The notes under the pieces were generated by a model. It did not search any database. It was not told the origin of the DNA and worked only from the letters and a program-made list of their open reading frames with translations. Of a DNA stretch of 64,000 nucleotides, positions 10,500 through 22,770 are shown piece by piece; positions within the stretch are counted from its first letter, which is position 1; each line of letters starts with the position of its first letter. The position numbers were made by a program, and so were the translations under genes. The DNA comes from Membranipora membranacea. Taxonomy: Eukaryota; Bryozoa; Gymnolaemata; Cheilostomatida; Membraniporidae. The stretch lies in the NCBI GenBank assembly GCA_914767715.1, contig OU612069.1, positions 18,535,387 to 18,599,386 on the forward strand, read 5' to 3'.

Positions 10500-13455
10500 G
10501 ACATCAATGCTTTCTGTAATCTCTTGAACATCCTTCAGAAATAAACCAGCTATGAATTTAATTCTATCAGGAAGGAAATCCATGCTCATGAATGCATACA
10601 AGCTTCCCAAACCATATTTGCTGTTAGTCTTGAACACAGATAGACGATAATCCTTTTTATAAGGTTGCATTATGAGGCTACAGACTAGAAGAAATACTCA
10701 GAACTTTAATCAATCTATCAAGTTTAAAAACTGAGAAACTCATAAAAAATTGAAACTATAGATTTCGACCTGGCAAGGTCGATTATGAAGAGCCATAGGG
10801 TAAGACAGGTAAATTCCATCAGTGATACTGTATCATCAGCACTTTCTGTGTAATGTGCAATATTATTTGATCCAAACGTTGCAGAACCAGACGCTGCTTG
10901 TAAAAAAAAACTTTTAAGCAGACAAATGCGCACGAAAGAAACTTTTTTATTTCAATTTTGTCTCAGTGTTTTTAGATTTTAGGCCATCTATCCATTAAGG
11001 TATTTCCATGTATTTTGATAAGTCACCCTAGAATATGCAAACTTATTGTTAATTTATTGTCTGTCTTTATCTATAGGGTCATTTGATTATTGGGTCACTT
11101 AAAATTAAAATCTGTCACATTTCACCGTGTAACTTAGTCATAAAAATTCATGATAACCCTGACCAAATTTCACTGCCCTCTGCTCATCATAAGAGAAGAG
11201 GTGTTGACTCCAAATGTCAAATTATGTTTCAAGATATTGGGTAAGTTGAGCGAAGAATTCCCTCAGACATTCTCAATTGAAAAATTGATATTATGCTCAT
11301 CTTTCATAAATTTACATCATCCATGATATTGATGATGAATTTCTTGGCCATTAAGATTCATGAAGATAATGAGTGAAAAAACGCAAAAAAAATTGGCATG
11401 ATAGAGACAAGTTGCGTAGATCTAGGAAACCTACTACACTAAATATATGAAGTTTTTTGTAACTTCTGCGCAGTGATTTATTATAAATAGCAAATAGAAC
11501 TGGGATGGTATACACAGTATATGCAGGTACAAGAGGGCTTATCTTCTTTTTGAATGGGGGGATACAACCCATATGCCTGCACTTAGGCTGTTGCAGTACA
11601 ACAGCATTTTGTAATAAATATGCTGCTGATTCTACACTTTACCTAGATACAAAGAGCTATATTTTGTACCTGTTGCTGATTAGCTTTCTCCCATTGTATT
11701 CAATAGCTGTGTGCGAGTGTTTACATGGCTATTCGTTTTTGTGTTTATTTCACTATATTATCAATTTTTCTATGACCAGCCTCAGTCAAGTCTAGGCTTT
11801 TGTACGAGTCAGGACACCATGGTTTTGGAAACAACTGAGCACATCAATCATGCTAACCGCTTATAATTATACACATTCTGATATGGGTTCTACCTTTTCT
11901 GAATGGTATGTTATTACACAGATATATATATATTACATTTTTCTTCATGCACTTAAAACTACACAGAGTATTGGAATAACGCCGCTATGTCATAAATATT
12001 ATAAGTTCACACACACACGCTGCCCTACACCAAAGTTTTGATGTGGTAAATTTGCTACCGATATATGCTGCCCTAAGCTTCATGATGTAATTGTGTTGTA
12101 GTTGCCATACACACGACTCACACTCGAGACAGCTCCAGCTACAGCTTGTCTCTCTCAATAGAACAAAATAATATATCCTAACATTCGACAACCTACTCCG
12201 ATCCAAGCACCTAAGGGACGGTTTTGGAATGTGTTATTAATTAATTTGCAATATAATAAGAAATGTGTTTTTTTGCTTATGTATTGTATTTGCATTAATA
12301 AGATTGGCATTATTGTTAAATTGTATTGTATTGAACTTGATGCCCACACATACACACAATTTTCATTCGTTTGCTAATCTTCTATTTGTTGTTGTTATCC
12401 AGTGTTTACGATCTCCAATAGTCGCATATAAAAGCAAGATCCGTTTAAACCAAGCTGTATAGATCTAAGCAGTATGTCTGTTGTAACAGTACCATTGAAC
12501 TAAAATCTTAATACTTTGAAACTTTTCAGTATCTTCTATGATACTTTTGCAGTACGAAAGAATACCTCCTTCGATTGCTGAGGTTGGTACTGGTTGTATT
12601 GGTGGAAAAGCCTTCTGACACATCCTGCCAGCACTCAAAAAAACATTTTGTTTATTTAAGATTTACTAGAGGAGCAACAGCATGCCAAAAACATCTTGCC
12701 CTAAATTAACCATGACCAAGACAGAATTATATTTATGAATATATCCACTAATATCAATACATACACTTAAATTATATTTATGAATATATCCACTAATATC
12801 AATACATACACTTAAATGCTTGTTTACCCGCATGGGTACCTGAAATCAGTGCTTGTAGAAAACTTTATCTTTGATAGTCAATTGCAAAATAGTTTAAAAT
12901 ATGGTGGCTCGGCAAACCACATTCTCATTTAAAAACAAACATGAAAGCAGGTTATCTGATTACTTGCTAGATTGGAAGAAATTCTGCTGGTTTGGTTTAG
13001 ACCTTTAGATTAAGTGTCATTTTGAATCTAGAAAGGAGCAGTTGACAACGCTTGGCCGCAGCAGGGATTTATTTCACAAGGTTTGTGAGCTTAACGATAA
13101 TTTGCAGAATGACAGCATATAATACTACAGCTGCATGGACTTTAGCTTATGACATAACACTGTGACAAGTATTCGCTTGATCATCAATGTACAATCTCAG
13201 TATAAAAATTGATTTGTATTGATTTAGGAACAAAGTATTTGTCATAATCCAATATGACTGCCTAGCTGCCTAAATCTCTGCTATGTGTATCAACAACTGA
13301 CAAGTTGTATTAGTGACATTCTGCCTTATTTTACAATTCTGTACCCCAAAAAATACAATCCAATATTCTGTTTTTTTTTTAATCCATCAATATGAATTTT
13401 TTTCAAAACTGCAGACCCTGTGGAGTGACAACATAATTTACCGCTAACTTAATAA
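10500..13455. other. non-coding stretch, no supported gene
   Basis: Open frames of 60-96 codons overlap on both strands around 11.3-12.5 kb, but none carries a recognisable motif or splice pattern. The only definite structure is the 45-base tandem duplication at 12724. Confidence 0.45.
12724..12813 (+). repeat. perfect 45-base tandem duplication
   Basis: Two head-to-tail copies of a 45-base unit, beginning attatatttatgaatat and ending acatacacttaa, lie side by side without visible mismatches. This indicates a recent local duplication. Confidence 0.9.
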
Positions 13456-13460
13456 AGATA

Positions 13461-14096
13461 ATGCCGAAAGGAGAACAAGCAACAGGACACCAGAGTCAGG
13501 GATATCCTGATCACTCACACGCCAGCGCAAACGCAAGGTTTGTTTGAGTTACAAAGTATAAAGTTACTCCATTACTATTGTATCTATTGCATTACCGTGA
13601 CCTTTTGCACATAGTTGATCAATCGAAACCCTTTGTATTTTGGCTTGCCAAATGCCAGATAATATAACCGTCAGACTGTAAACTGATGTTGCAACTCTCA
13701 AATGAAGGTCTAAAGTTGGCTCAGTGAAAATCAAAATCTGAGGTAGTATATTTGATACTTTTCTTTTTAACAGGTGTTCCCATTGTGGAGGAGTTGCTCT
13801 GAGGTCCACTGATCAGCCATACATTTACAGAGATGGGAGGTGGGTTAAAGTATGTCGATGCCCACCAAGTTGCTCAATACTATGAATACCGAAACCATAG
13901 TCTTAGTGTATTACAATTGTTTTAGATAATGATTTCGTTTATTATATTGTGCAGGGTATTCCTGACATGCAATAAATATGATAATAAAATTACATCAAAA
14001 TGGTACATTATCGCATGTGCTCCATCTGAATTTTGTGTTTACAATGATAAGGGTTATATACTTGACATCCAGATGTCAGGTAACAAGATACAGTAA
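13461..14096 (+). CDS. small CxxC (zinc-ribbon-like) protein
   Basis: Three exons, 13461-13537, 13774-13839 and 13955-14096, joined in phase 2, encode 94 residues. The N-terminus is polar (MPKGEQATGHQSQGYPDHSH). Exon 2 gives CSHCGGVALRSTDQPYIY. Exon 3 gives VFLTCNKYDNKITSKW then IIACAPSEFC and ends SGNKIQ. The CxxC plus three later cysteines could bind one zinc ion, but the spacing is not one I recognise. No signal peptide is visible, so it is probably intracellular. AATAAA lies at 14172. As in the neighbouring peptide genes, each intron splits an Arg codon (AG|G). Evidence for the gene is the consistent phase, the splice sites and the conserved-looking cysteines. Confidence 0.55.
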
Positions 14097-14171
14097 GCAA
14101 CCCTCATGTTACGTATGTGATTCACAATTAGAGTACAAAGCCATACACAACATTTTGTGAAGATCAATCTC

Positions 14172-14177
14172 AATAAA
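14172..14177 (+). terminator. polyadenylation signal of small CxxC gene
   Basis: AATAAA lies 76 bases after the stop at 14096. Confidence 0.5.
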
Positions 14178-14179
14178 TT

Positions 14180-15490
14180 TTCAACAAGCACACCAAGTAC
14201 AGATAGTTCAAAGGTATGCTATGCCATTGTGATACCATCATAAATATATCTATCAATGAATTATTACTGTGGTCTACAATACAAGTTGCATGTGCATATT
14301 GCAAAGTTTACGAGTTCAGTTCTCCTAAGACAGACTTTTTCTACTAGCATAAGTCACTTTTGGAGGAGCTAAGTCACCCTACATGTCTCAGATATATTGA
14401 GGATGTAGAAGTGGACTTTCTTTTACTGAAAACAAATGCAGTGGTTGGTACACTCAGTATCCCCAAATGAGTTGAGAGGAGACATGGGTCAGTAAATGTG
14501 GAATTCACACGTTCCTATGCTCCTAAAATTCCCTCCTTGCCTCAGCCTAATGAACTGACCAAGAATACTATTACTGCAGAAAGACCCTCATTCACATGTC
14601 ATACTTTGCTTTGACCAAATCTATTTCAATCAAGACTCTACTAAGGGAAGCTTACGATGCCAAATAACTCCTATATAGGGCTATCAATGAGCCTGTCTCT
14701 CTTATCACCTCTTTTCTTATGTATTATATTTTAAAAGAAATCTGCGTCTGTATTTTGCATGGTTAGCCAGATGCTTTTGAGAGGGGGGGGGGGGGGGGGG
14801 GGTTAAGTATCATTGTGTTGGTTATCGGGCCAGAATTATTTTTTTGCTGGCTATTTACTATCAGCAATTTTGCAAGTGTAGGTATATTGTGTTACAAGCA
14901 TCATAAGTTATCAACCTGTAAGAGTGCATTTTTTTTGACAAACAGGCTGACGCAAATCACATTCAGGAATTGTACTCCCTGGATCATATTAGAGAATAAC
15001 TTCTACACTATAATCACAATGTCCAATCTCTAAATACAATGTAGAAATAGCCATTTATCAATGACCAATAGGTTATTCTTGATCAGACCATACTAGTTAC
15101 CAGAAGTAGCTAGTGAATGAATATGTCAAAGTTGTTGCCATATTAGTTGTTAAGCCCAGTGATATAACATTCTATTGTATAACAATGAAGACTGGCTCTG
15201 ATAGGAAATTTGGACACATCTGACAGCCTTACTCTGCATGAAGCATATCGCTACAAGGTCAGAGCTGCAGTGATTAGTGACAGCTAAACCATACAGAAGG
15301 ATCTCTCATCTGTATGCACAATGTTTGGCTTGTCAAATGGCAGACGCACTTACCGCTGAGCAAGGCTGATTAGCTGTAGATGATACTATATCAAGTTATG
15401 CCAAATGATGACTAGTTTGAAACTCCAAACAGCGTGAGGCGTAGATAATTCTACTTTTCAGATTAGTTCTTATGATGTAAATCATAAAAT
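14180..15490. other. non-coding stretch with a poly-G tract
   Basis: No supported gene. A run of about 20 G lies near 14783-14802, with similar G runs near 19287, 21550 and 31868. Confidence 0.5.
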
Positions 15491-15499
15491 TTTCTACAA

Positions 15500-16990
15500 C
15501 TCAACTGATATCTGCACAGCAGACCAGGGCGCTGCCTATAGGTGTATTGCAACCCTGGATCGGATTTTGGATGACCACATAACAAACAACCAGACCCATT
15601 GCAAGGGAATTGGACCAAAACTCCCTGAGAGTGTTCTATACCATATTTTAATATTGCTTAGCGTGTTAAAGTTAGCTTAAGTTCCTGTGTGATGGTGGGA
15701 TAGTTAGATATAATAGCTTCCTAGGATAATGCAACCAAAAATGAAGTCATCAGCAAGCTTCTGACTCTGGGTTGCAGAATTGTGAGTCTACAACGTTATT
15801 TCAGGACCCAACTCCAACAATGTTAAGGTGGCAGCAGCAATAGGAAAAGTATGCGGGGATGTAATTTTGCAACAATGCAGCAATATTTTCAGTGCAAAAC
15901 TGAGGCTCTTAAATTATGGGTGATTATTGTTACATTGCCTCATATCGTTGGTATATTGGGACCTTATTACTTGTCTTCTCCTAAATTTGGGTATTTGGCA
16001 ATGTATGAATGCCCCCCTTGAGTTTTTGTCAAACAACACAAAAACTCAATGCGGGGGCAGTCAAGTCGTGTCAAGGCCCAGGTTTTTCGCGGTAGACATG
16101 CAGACCGTACGCTGTGAATGCATAACAGAGCTTATCTTGGTATATACAAGTAAGAGCCACGCTAATGTGCGACTTGTGCCATCAAAGCGTAAAGCTATAA
16201 CTATATGAGATTAGCTGGACAGGGATGAAATTCATAAATGTACCAAACAGCTGTTGCTGCATGAGTTTGATAGTTTTTTATGTATCGTTTATTTTGCAGT
16301 TAAAACTGTATATTTTAGTGCATGTAACTTTTCCTGTGTGAGAAGCCTCCCTATCTAGAAAAACCATGAAATTTGTTCTTTTTTGTGAGTGGTAATTAGT
16401 TTATTTGATGAACTAATGTTGCTCTTCAAAGCAAGGTTCTAAATTCTTGCCTTATCCCGAAAAGAACCCCACATCTTCCATGATTGGAAAGCTTAGAAGT
16501 AGAGCTTTACCGATGCTCAAATTTTTGTAATGATTATGCTCAGACGGAAATCATTTATCGGACAAATAAACCCTGTTATACAAATCCATTTTTGTGATAA
16601 ATACATTCAAATTGAATCTGCTAACATAACATGAAATAGCCAAACCACAAAACAGTTTTTGGCAGCAGGAGAAGATTACGCAAGAATAGTGTCAATCTCA
16701 GCATATGAATCACTGTAAGCATTACATGACCAGCATAGTGATTAATATCTTGCAACACCAAGCGTCAACTAGTTGTATAGGAATAATAACAAACAGTAGT
16801 GACATAAACGCCAGTTTTTTTGGTTTTATGATTGCTAGAACAATTTGATACCTAACCTAATAATAACTGATCAATCTTAACCAGTTTGTGAAAACTGTCC
16901 GGACAAAAAATAATATGTGTATTGACAAGTGAGATTGTGATGTTATGTTAGCTCACAAAATTGAATTCTGGCTAGCGGCCCAAAATAATT
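15500..16990. repeat. tandem duplicon, unit 1, 5' part
   Basis: It shares ordered blocks with 19430-20480 and 21700-22770: a cctgggtcgga-type block with ctccctga and accatatttta, then agtttttggcagcaggagaag, attacatgaccagcat, ttgcaacaccaag and gagattgtgatgttatgt. Each copy lies just before the position of a minus-strand peptide gene. Confidence 0.75.
16010..16059. repeat. GC-tipped inverted repeat (hairpin)
   Basis: The left arm has tgcccccc followed by ttgagtttttgt; the right arm has acaaaaactcaa followed by tgcgggggca. The arms pair except for a few bulged bases, around an 8-base loop. Confidence 0.7.
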
Positions 16991-17548
16991 GAGCACGTTT
17001 GGAACAAATTTAAATTGTAAGCACGATAGATGCGACGAATCTGAGGGACTACCCACAAATCATTTCTCATTGAAATAGGCTTACGTATCCTTTAGCTTGA
17101 TGGAGCATTATATAAACTTCAAATAACAAAGCTAGCAATTTTCTTTACTCTTTCGAAATAAATAAGTTGCCTTCTTTAGAAAGCAATTCAGAATGTTTTT
17201 CTACATAAAAAGCAGGTCAAAGTGATATTATCGGACAATGTATATTCATTTCTGTTGCTCAGCCTTGGTGAGTAGGGACGTCAATAGCAGTCTTTGTTGT
17301 ATGAATTATTGTTTCCATAGTATTATCGTTGACTTGTTTCTGAGTTATATGTGGATTAGTGCGGGGCGAAGTATGGTCTTAGTACAAGTGCGAGTAAGAT
17401 GGTATGGTATGTTGGTATCATTTGCATAGCGGGCCAAGAAAGCCTTGCTACATCCCATACATAATCTTGTTTACTCTTGAACCATATTGCACAACAAGTT
17501 AGGATGTTAGAATATCAGAGGGGAACCATTCAAGAATTTGCTGAAACA

Positions 17549-17554
17549 TTTATT
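17549..17554 (-). terminator. polyadenylation signal of peptide gene 2
   Basis: AATAAA on the minus strand, 70 bases beyond the stop codon. Confidence 0.5.
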
Positions 17555-17623
17555 ATCATGAAATTCTTACATCATAATTATAATATTTTGGATGCATTTC
17601 TGTCTAACAATATTTGTAGATGA

Positions 17624-18647
17624 CTAGGCCTGACCAGGCGCACCAGGGCCATCCCAGTAGATGTAAGCAGAGTATACAATTCTATAGCCAGCAGCACCGG
17701 GAGCTCCACGCTTCACTATAACCTTCCTGATTGCTCTAGAACGAAAAAGAAAATAGCAAAATGATTTGATTGAAATTCAAGACTCAAAACTTTGTGCGTT
17801 TTGAAACCTCGCAAGAATTTTTCCGCCAAATTGGTCAGAGTATCAGAGCCATTTTAGCAATCCCTAAATAAATTGATATATAGGTTAACACTACATCTTT
17901 TTCGCGGAATTAATACACTCTATCGATGGTTAGACTACAAAAAGAAAAAATATCATATATGATTGGAATAGGGTTGAGATGAGACAACTATAATCAGAAT
18001 AATTTTACAATGTTTCTTTTATCTAGCCAATCTAACAAAACATTAAATAGAAGAGCTTTGATATATGATAGCATGCTTCACCAAATTCTATTTCAACAGT
18101 CAATTACCAGTGAATTCAATAGGATAACATGTACATTGGTAATTTTTGAAAATGAAGGTCATAGTGTTTCCCTAAGTTTGTAGAAACAGCCTGCAATAAT
18201 AATGCTGGCTCACAAGACTTACGCGATTACATGTCATAGGAAACACCTTGGTATCAAAACAATCAACCAAAATATTTTCGCGAGTAACATGGCTTCAATT
18301 GTAAAAAGTAATGTAGGATGTGTTGCCAAAATGCGAGAATTGGCAAAAGCAAGAAAGCCATGAGTTGAATCATATTAGTGGTACTTTCCTCTCATGGAGA
18401 AACTGGAAACAACATACAACTCTCACGCGCATATATTTTGATTCAATAGAATTTCAAATTTCAGTCTCTTCTCAACATACAAGTTTATTGGTTTCTGATT
18501 GTGCTTCTACTATAAGGCCTCGTACTGAAAAAGCTGCGCATAATTCTATCTGTTAACTCACCTCTTGGATGGGGCCATATCTTCACCATAGCATTGTCCA
18601 ACAAGTGCTAAAGCTACAATCACCATCAAAACAACAATACCCCTCAT
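17624..18647 (-). CDS. secreted dibasic-processed peptide precursor, gene 2
   Basis: Two exons on the minus strand, 18562-18647 and 17624-17735, joined in phase 2, give 65 residues. Exon 1 encodes a signal peptide (MRGIVVLMVIVALALVGQC) and a short spacer ending in Lys, with Arg split by the intron, so a Lys-Arg site again lies on the splice junction. Exon 2 encodes AIRKVIVKR, a second dibasic site, then a 27-residue Gly, Pro, Ala and Tyr-rich C-terminal peptide that starts GAPGAAGYRI and ends GPGAPGQA. The propeptide (I/V)VKRG is shared with the gene at 2933, and the whole layout with the gene at 23895. TATATAAAAA lies upstream at 18714-18723 and AATAAA (minus strand) at 17549-17554. The predicted mature peptide has few charges and many aromatics. 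I do not recognise it and assign no function. Confidence 0.78.
18515..18556 (+). mobile_element. SINE family B tail fragment
   Basis: The sequence ggcctcgtactg followed by aaaaagctgcgcataattct matches the tail of the SINE at 20620. It abuts the donor site of exon 1, as the full SINE does in the second gene copy, so the insertion predates the duplication or was copied with it. Confidence 0.7.
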
Positions 18648-18713
18648 TATGAAATTTGTAACAATGTCAGTGGAGTATCCGCTCAACTTTGAAAACCAAA
18701 CGTATTCGCAATG

Positions 18714-18723
18714 TTTTTATATA
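18714..18723 (-). promoter_or_regulatory. TATA box of peptide gene 2
   Basis: TATATAAAAA on the minus strand, 67 bases before the ATG at 18647. The duplicate at 20968-20975 reads TATACAAA and is damaged. Confidence 0.7.
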
Positions 18724-18939
18724 GCAAAAAAATCACAATGATTCACCATTAGAACATTGATTGAAGGACCTGCTTCAGAAAGTCATTTTGTTAATTTTGC
18801 AACAGAAAAACCTGGGGATGCGAGCCAATAATGTGCAAATGTCACAACAAGTTTTATCACTTGACTGCCAGCATAATGGATGCAAAACAAGTGTTGCACA
18901 TATATATTTCTGCTAATATGTGATATATATATATACTGG

Positions 18940-20480
18940 TGACAGTTCTAATTTTGGACGATTCATTAAAGCGCTTATCAATAAAATACACCAAAACATA
19001 CTTTGCGGCTATATTCACTGCCAATATGTCAGCGGACAACAATACTGGTGGCAGCTCTAATTTTAGACTATCTATTCAAGTTTTCATCTGTAAATCACCC
19101 CTTGGTTGTGTGTGTTTTGGGCAATCTATATCTATAATCGGAACCTGTAAGCAGCTTTTGAATGGTAGGGCATGGCTAAACTAGATTTGTTACATGTCAC
19201 CAAGTGGTAATTTTGGTCCACTTTCTACCAACCAAATCTTCTTTCGATACGCTTTTATCATAATCATAATCAGGCATCTCTCATGGGGGAGGGGGGAGGG
19301 GGTAGGGTGTAGGAGCGTTAATTATATGATATTGATTCAAGTTATGCCTATTATGAGTCTCTTCTATTTGTCAGATGAGTTTAAATAAGGTGCGGCATAA
19401 AATATGCACAGCATATTGTGGCTCTGCCTTGGGTGTGACTAATCAGGGTTAGTCAACCTTGGGTCGGATATTGGATCAGCGCATAATTCCAACCTCAGAT
19501 CCGGAACGGATTGGTTAATTTACAGGTCATTTTATCATCATATATTACACTTACAAGCAGAGACTGACCAGGGTATATGTCCGGGACTCTCTGAACCAAC
19601 CATATTTTTATTCACACTGTTCTATAACCTCTTTCAGTTGCTAAGCTTGCTAAGTTACTCAGTGTTGCTGTTTAAGTTACCCTCACTTGGAAATGAGATT
19701 CGTTTGGAGTGAGATAATTAGGTACGCTAGAATAGCACAACTAAAGAAGAGGTCATCATCAGGCCTGTGGTTCTGTGCTTTGTGATTATGAGCCAACAAT
19801 GTTAAACCAGATGTAAGGGTTTTTTGATGTACAACAAATTGGCTCACTGATAGCCGCAAAAACTTAGCTCTAAGATGCTATAGTTTTCATGTGAATGGTT
19901 ACAATTATTTTGGATCTGGTCTATTACACAGTCAGTTTGTTATCCAAGGTTAAATATCCGAAATTCAAATCCAACCTCAAGCGCCCATTGCACACACACA
20001 CACAGCCAATCTTAGAACAAAATGTCATTTGGTTTTTCCCTGCAATTCGGATTTTTACATAACCTCGGTAAATTTGCCAGATTCGCATTAATACTGAACA
20101 TTTAGCATATGTCACACAATTGAAACTGTAAAATTAGTGAATACAAGGGTCACTTATATAAAATTCACAACGGTTATGCTGTGATTCTTTCATTTCCGAG
20201 GGGAAGTTCAGACTAAAAAATGAACCATTCGACCAGGCATAAAACATGTCTTAATATTAATGTACATGTTGCTGAGATAAACCCGTTCATATTCATGAAA
20301 AAGACGGCGCTAACAGTTTTTGGCAGCAGGAGAAGATTTAACAGGTGTCAAGCTCGGCATATGAATCATCGTAATTATTACATGACCAGCATACATCATG
20401 ATATATATTTTGCAACACCAAGTGTCAATTTTGTTGAAGAATCACAAACAGCAGCAGTGACATAACTGTAAATATTATTC
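18940..20480. repeat. tandem duplicon: upstream part of unit 1 and 5' part of unit 2
   Basis: 18940-19430 (tgacgattcattaaagcg-like block, aatactggtggcagctctaa, G-rich tract) matches 21186-21700 with an offset of about 2250 bases. 19430-20480 repeats the blocks described for 15500-16990. No gene is supported inside. Confidence 0.8.
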
Positions 20481-20619
20481 AATGTTGGCTAGAAAAAGTC
20501 AACACAACAGCATGTAAATCAGTTTGAGAGACATTTATGGGACAAATGTCCATAGGAAGAAAAACGTTTTTTTATTGAGTAAAGTGTAATTGAATTAGCG
20601 TAATCGACCCATTTTTTTT

Positions 20620-20810
20620 GGGATGGTGAGATGGCGCAATCGGTTAGCGCTTGCTATTCACTGCCAGACGAGAAGTGCCGCAGGAGTTGTGGGGTTCGAA
20701 TCCCACTGGGAGAGCTTTCATGGTTGATTGTCAAGCCCCCAGCACCCTCGGGTGTATACCTCTCCTTCAATCACGGCCTCGTACTGAGAAAGCCGCGCAT
20801 AATTCTTTGT
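20620..20810 (+). mobile_element. tRNA-derived SINE, family B, full copy
   Basis: The head gatggcgcaatcggttagcgc is an A box and ggggttcgaatcccac is a near-perfect B box. The tail runs ccctcgggtgtatacctctc then ggcctcgtactgagaaagcc. The same head and body occur inverted at 54041-54186. It replaces the place where exon 2 of the second peptide gene should be. Confidence 0.85.
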
Positions 20811-20820
20811 GTTAACTCAC

Positions 20821-20906
20821 CTCTTGGGTGGGGGCATATCTTCACTATAGCATTGTCCAACAAGAGCTAAAGCTACAATCACCACCAAAACAACAATACC
20901 CCTCAT
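20821..20906 (-). pseudogene. orphan signal-peptide exon of a third peptide gene copy
   Basis: An intact 86-base exon 1 on the minus strand encodes MRGIVVLVVIVALALVGQC and a spacer ending in Lys, with a good GTGAGT donor in the same phase as its twin at 18562. No mature-peptide exon lies behind it before 18650, because the SINE at 20620 occupies that position. Its TATA box is damaged (TATACAAA at 20968-20975). It is either a dead remnant or an alternative first exon that splices about 3 kb on to the exon at 17735. The open frame and intact donor leave the second option open. Confidence 0.6.
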
Positions 20907-21185
20907 GATGAAAATTGTAACACTGTCAGTGGAGTATCTGCTCAACTTTGAAAACGTATTCGCAACATTTGTATAGCATAAAAATCAGAATGCTTCACCA
21001 TCAAAGCATTGATTGAAGGACCTGCTTCAGAAAGTTATTTTGTGTATTTTGCAACAACAAAACCTTGGGATGCGAGCCAATATTGTGCAAATGTCACAAC
21101 AAATTCGATCATTTGATTGCCAGCAGAATAGGTGCAAAACAAGTGTTCCACATATATTTTCTGCCAATATGTGAGATTAATATAC

Positions 21186-22770
21186 TGGTGACACTTCTAG
21201 TTTTTGACGATTCATTAAAGCGTTTATCAAACAAATACACCAAAACATATTTTGCGGCTTAATTCACTGCCAAGATGTCAGCGGACTATAATACTGGTGG
21301 CAGCTCTAATTTTAGACTATCCGCTCAAGTTTTCATCTGTAAATCACACCTTGGTTGTGTTTGTTTTGGGCCATCTATCACTAAAATCAGAACCTATAAG
21401 CAGCTTTTGAATTGTGGGGCATGGCTAAACTAGATTTGTTACATGTCAACAAGTGGTAATTTTTGTCCACTTTCTACCAACAAAATCTTCTTTCTGTACG
21501 CTTATATCATAATAATTTGGGGCTTGCCTGTTTAGGCATCCCTCATGGGAGAAGGGGGGGGGGGGGGGGGGGGTGGGTGGATGTAGGAGCATTCATTATA
21601 TAAAATTGAGTCTGTTCTATTTATCAGTTTTAATAAGGTACAGCATGAATTGGACGGGAAATCGAATTGAAATCTGCACAACATATTTGGCTCTGCCTGG
21701 GGTGTAACTGATCAGGGTAAGTCGACCTTGGGTCGGATGTTGGATCAGCGCGTGATTCAAACCTCAGATCCGGCACAGATTGGTTAAATTTCAGGTTTTT
21801 TTCATCATATATTACATTTACAAGCAGAGGCTGGTCAGGGAATTCGTCAAAGACTCCCTGAACCGACCATATTTTAATTCACACTGTTCTACACTCTCTT
21901 TCAGTATCGCTAAGGCTGTTAAACTCATCATCAGGCCTCTGATTTTTTGTTTCTGGATTATGAGCCATCAATGGTCAACCAGATAAAAGGATTTTTGGAT
22001 GTATTCTAAATTTCACTAGTGAACTAGGAATTAGTGATGGTTCACTGATAGCCGCAAATAACTCAGCTCTAGATAGGCAGCCGCCTGTAAAGGAGTCTTT
22101 TCAGAACCTATAGGTTCCATGTATAGGCTTACAATTGTCTTGGATCTGGCCCATGACAGAGTCATTTTGCGATTTGATCTGAGATGAAATATCCGAAATT
22201 CACATCAAACCCCAAGCGTCCATTGCACACGAGCACTGCCAATCTTAGAACATTATTACTCTGCAAGTCGGATTCCTACATAGCCTACATAAATTTGCCA
22301 TATCCTCATTAGTACTCGCCATTCGGCATATGTCACACTATTGAAACTGTGAAATTAGTCAATACCAGGGTCACTAATATAAAATACACAATGGTTCTAC
22401 TGTGATGCTTACATTTCCGAGAGGAAGTTCAGATGGAAAAAATGAACGTTTTGGCAATGCATAAAACATGTCTAAATATAAATTTATCTGTTGCTCAGAA
22501 AATCCCATTCAAATCCATGAAAAACACTGCACAAACAGTTTTTGGCAGCAGGAGAAGATTGCACAAGTGTCAACCTCGCTGTATATATCAACACAATTAT
22601 TACATGACCAGCATACATCGGGATATATATATTGTAACACCAAGTGTCAATTTGGTGGAAGAATCACAAAAAGCAATGACATAAATGTCAATATTATTTC
22701 ATGATGGTTAGAAAAAGTCAACTCAAATTACGTTGATAACTGATCGCTGTGAATCAGTTTGTGAGAATTT
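21186..22770. repeat. tandem duplicon: upstream part of unit 2 and 5' part of unit 3
   Basis: 21186-21700 matches 18940-19430, and 21700-22770 matches 19430-20480, including agtttttggcagcaggagaag at 22538, attacatgaccagcatacat and ggacaaatgtccataggaag. No gene is supported inside. Confidence 0.8.

Noticed and set aside
20631-20870. Possible tRNA gene with a perfect B box
   Set aside because: The body and tail are those of a SINE, with an inverted copy at 54041 and a tail copy at 18515.
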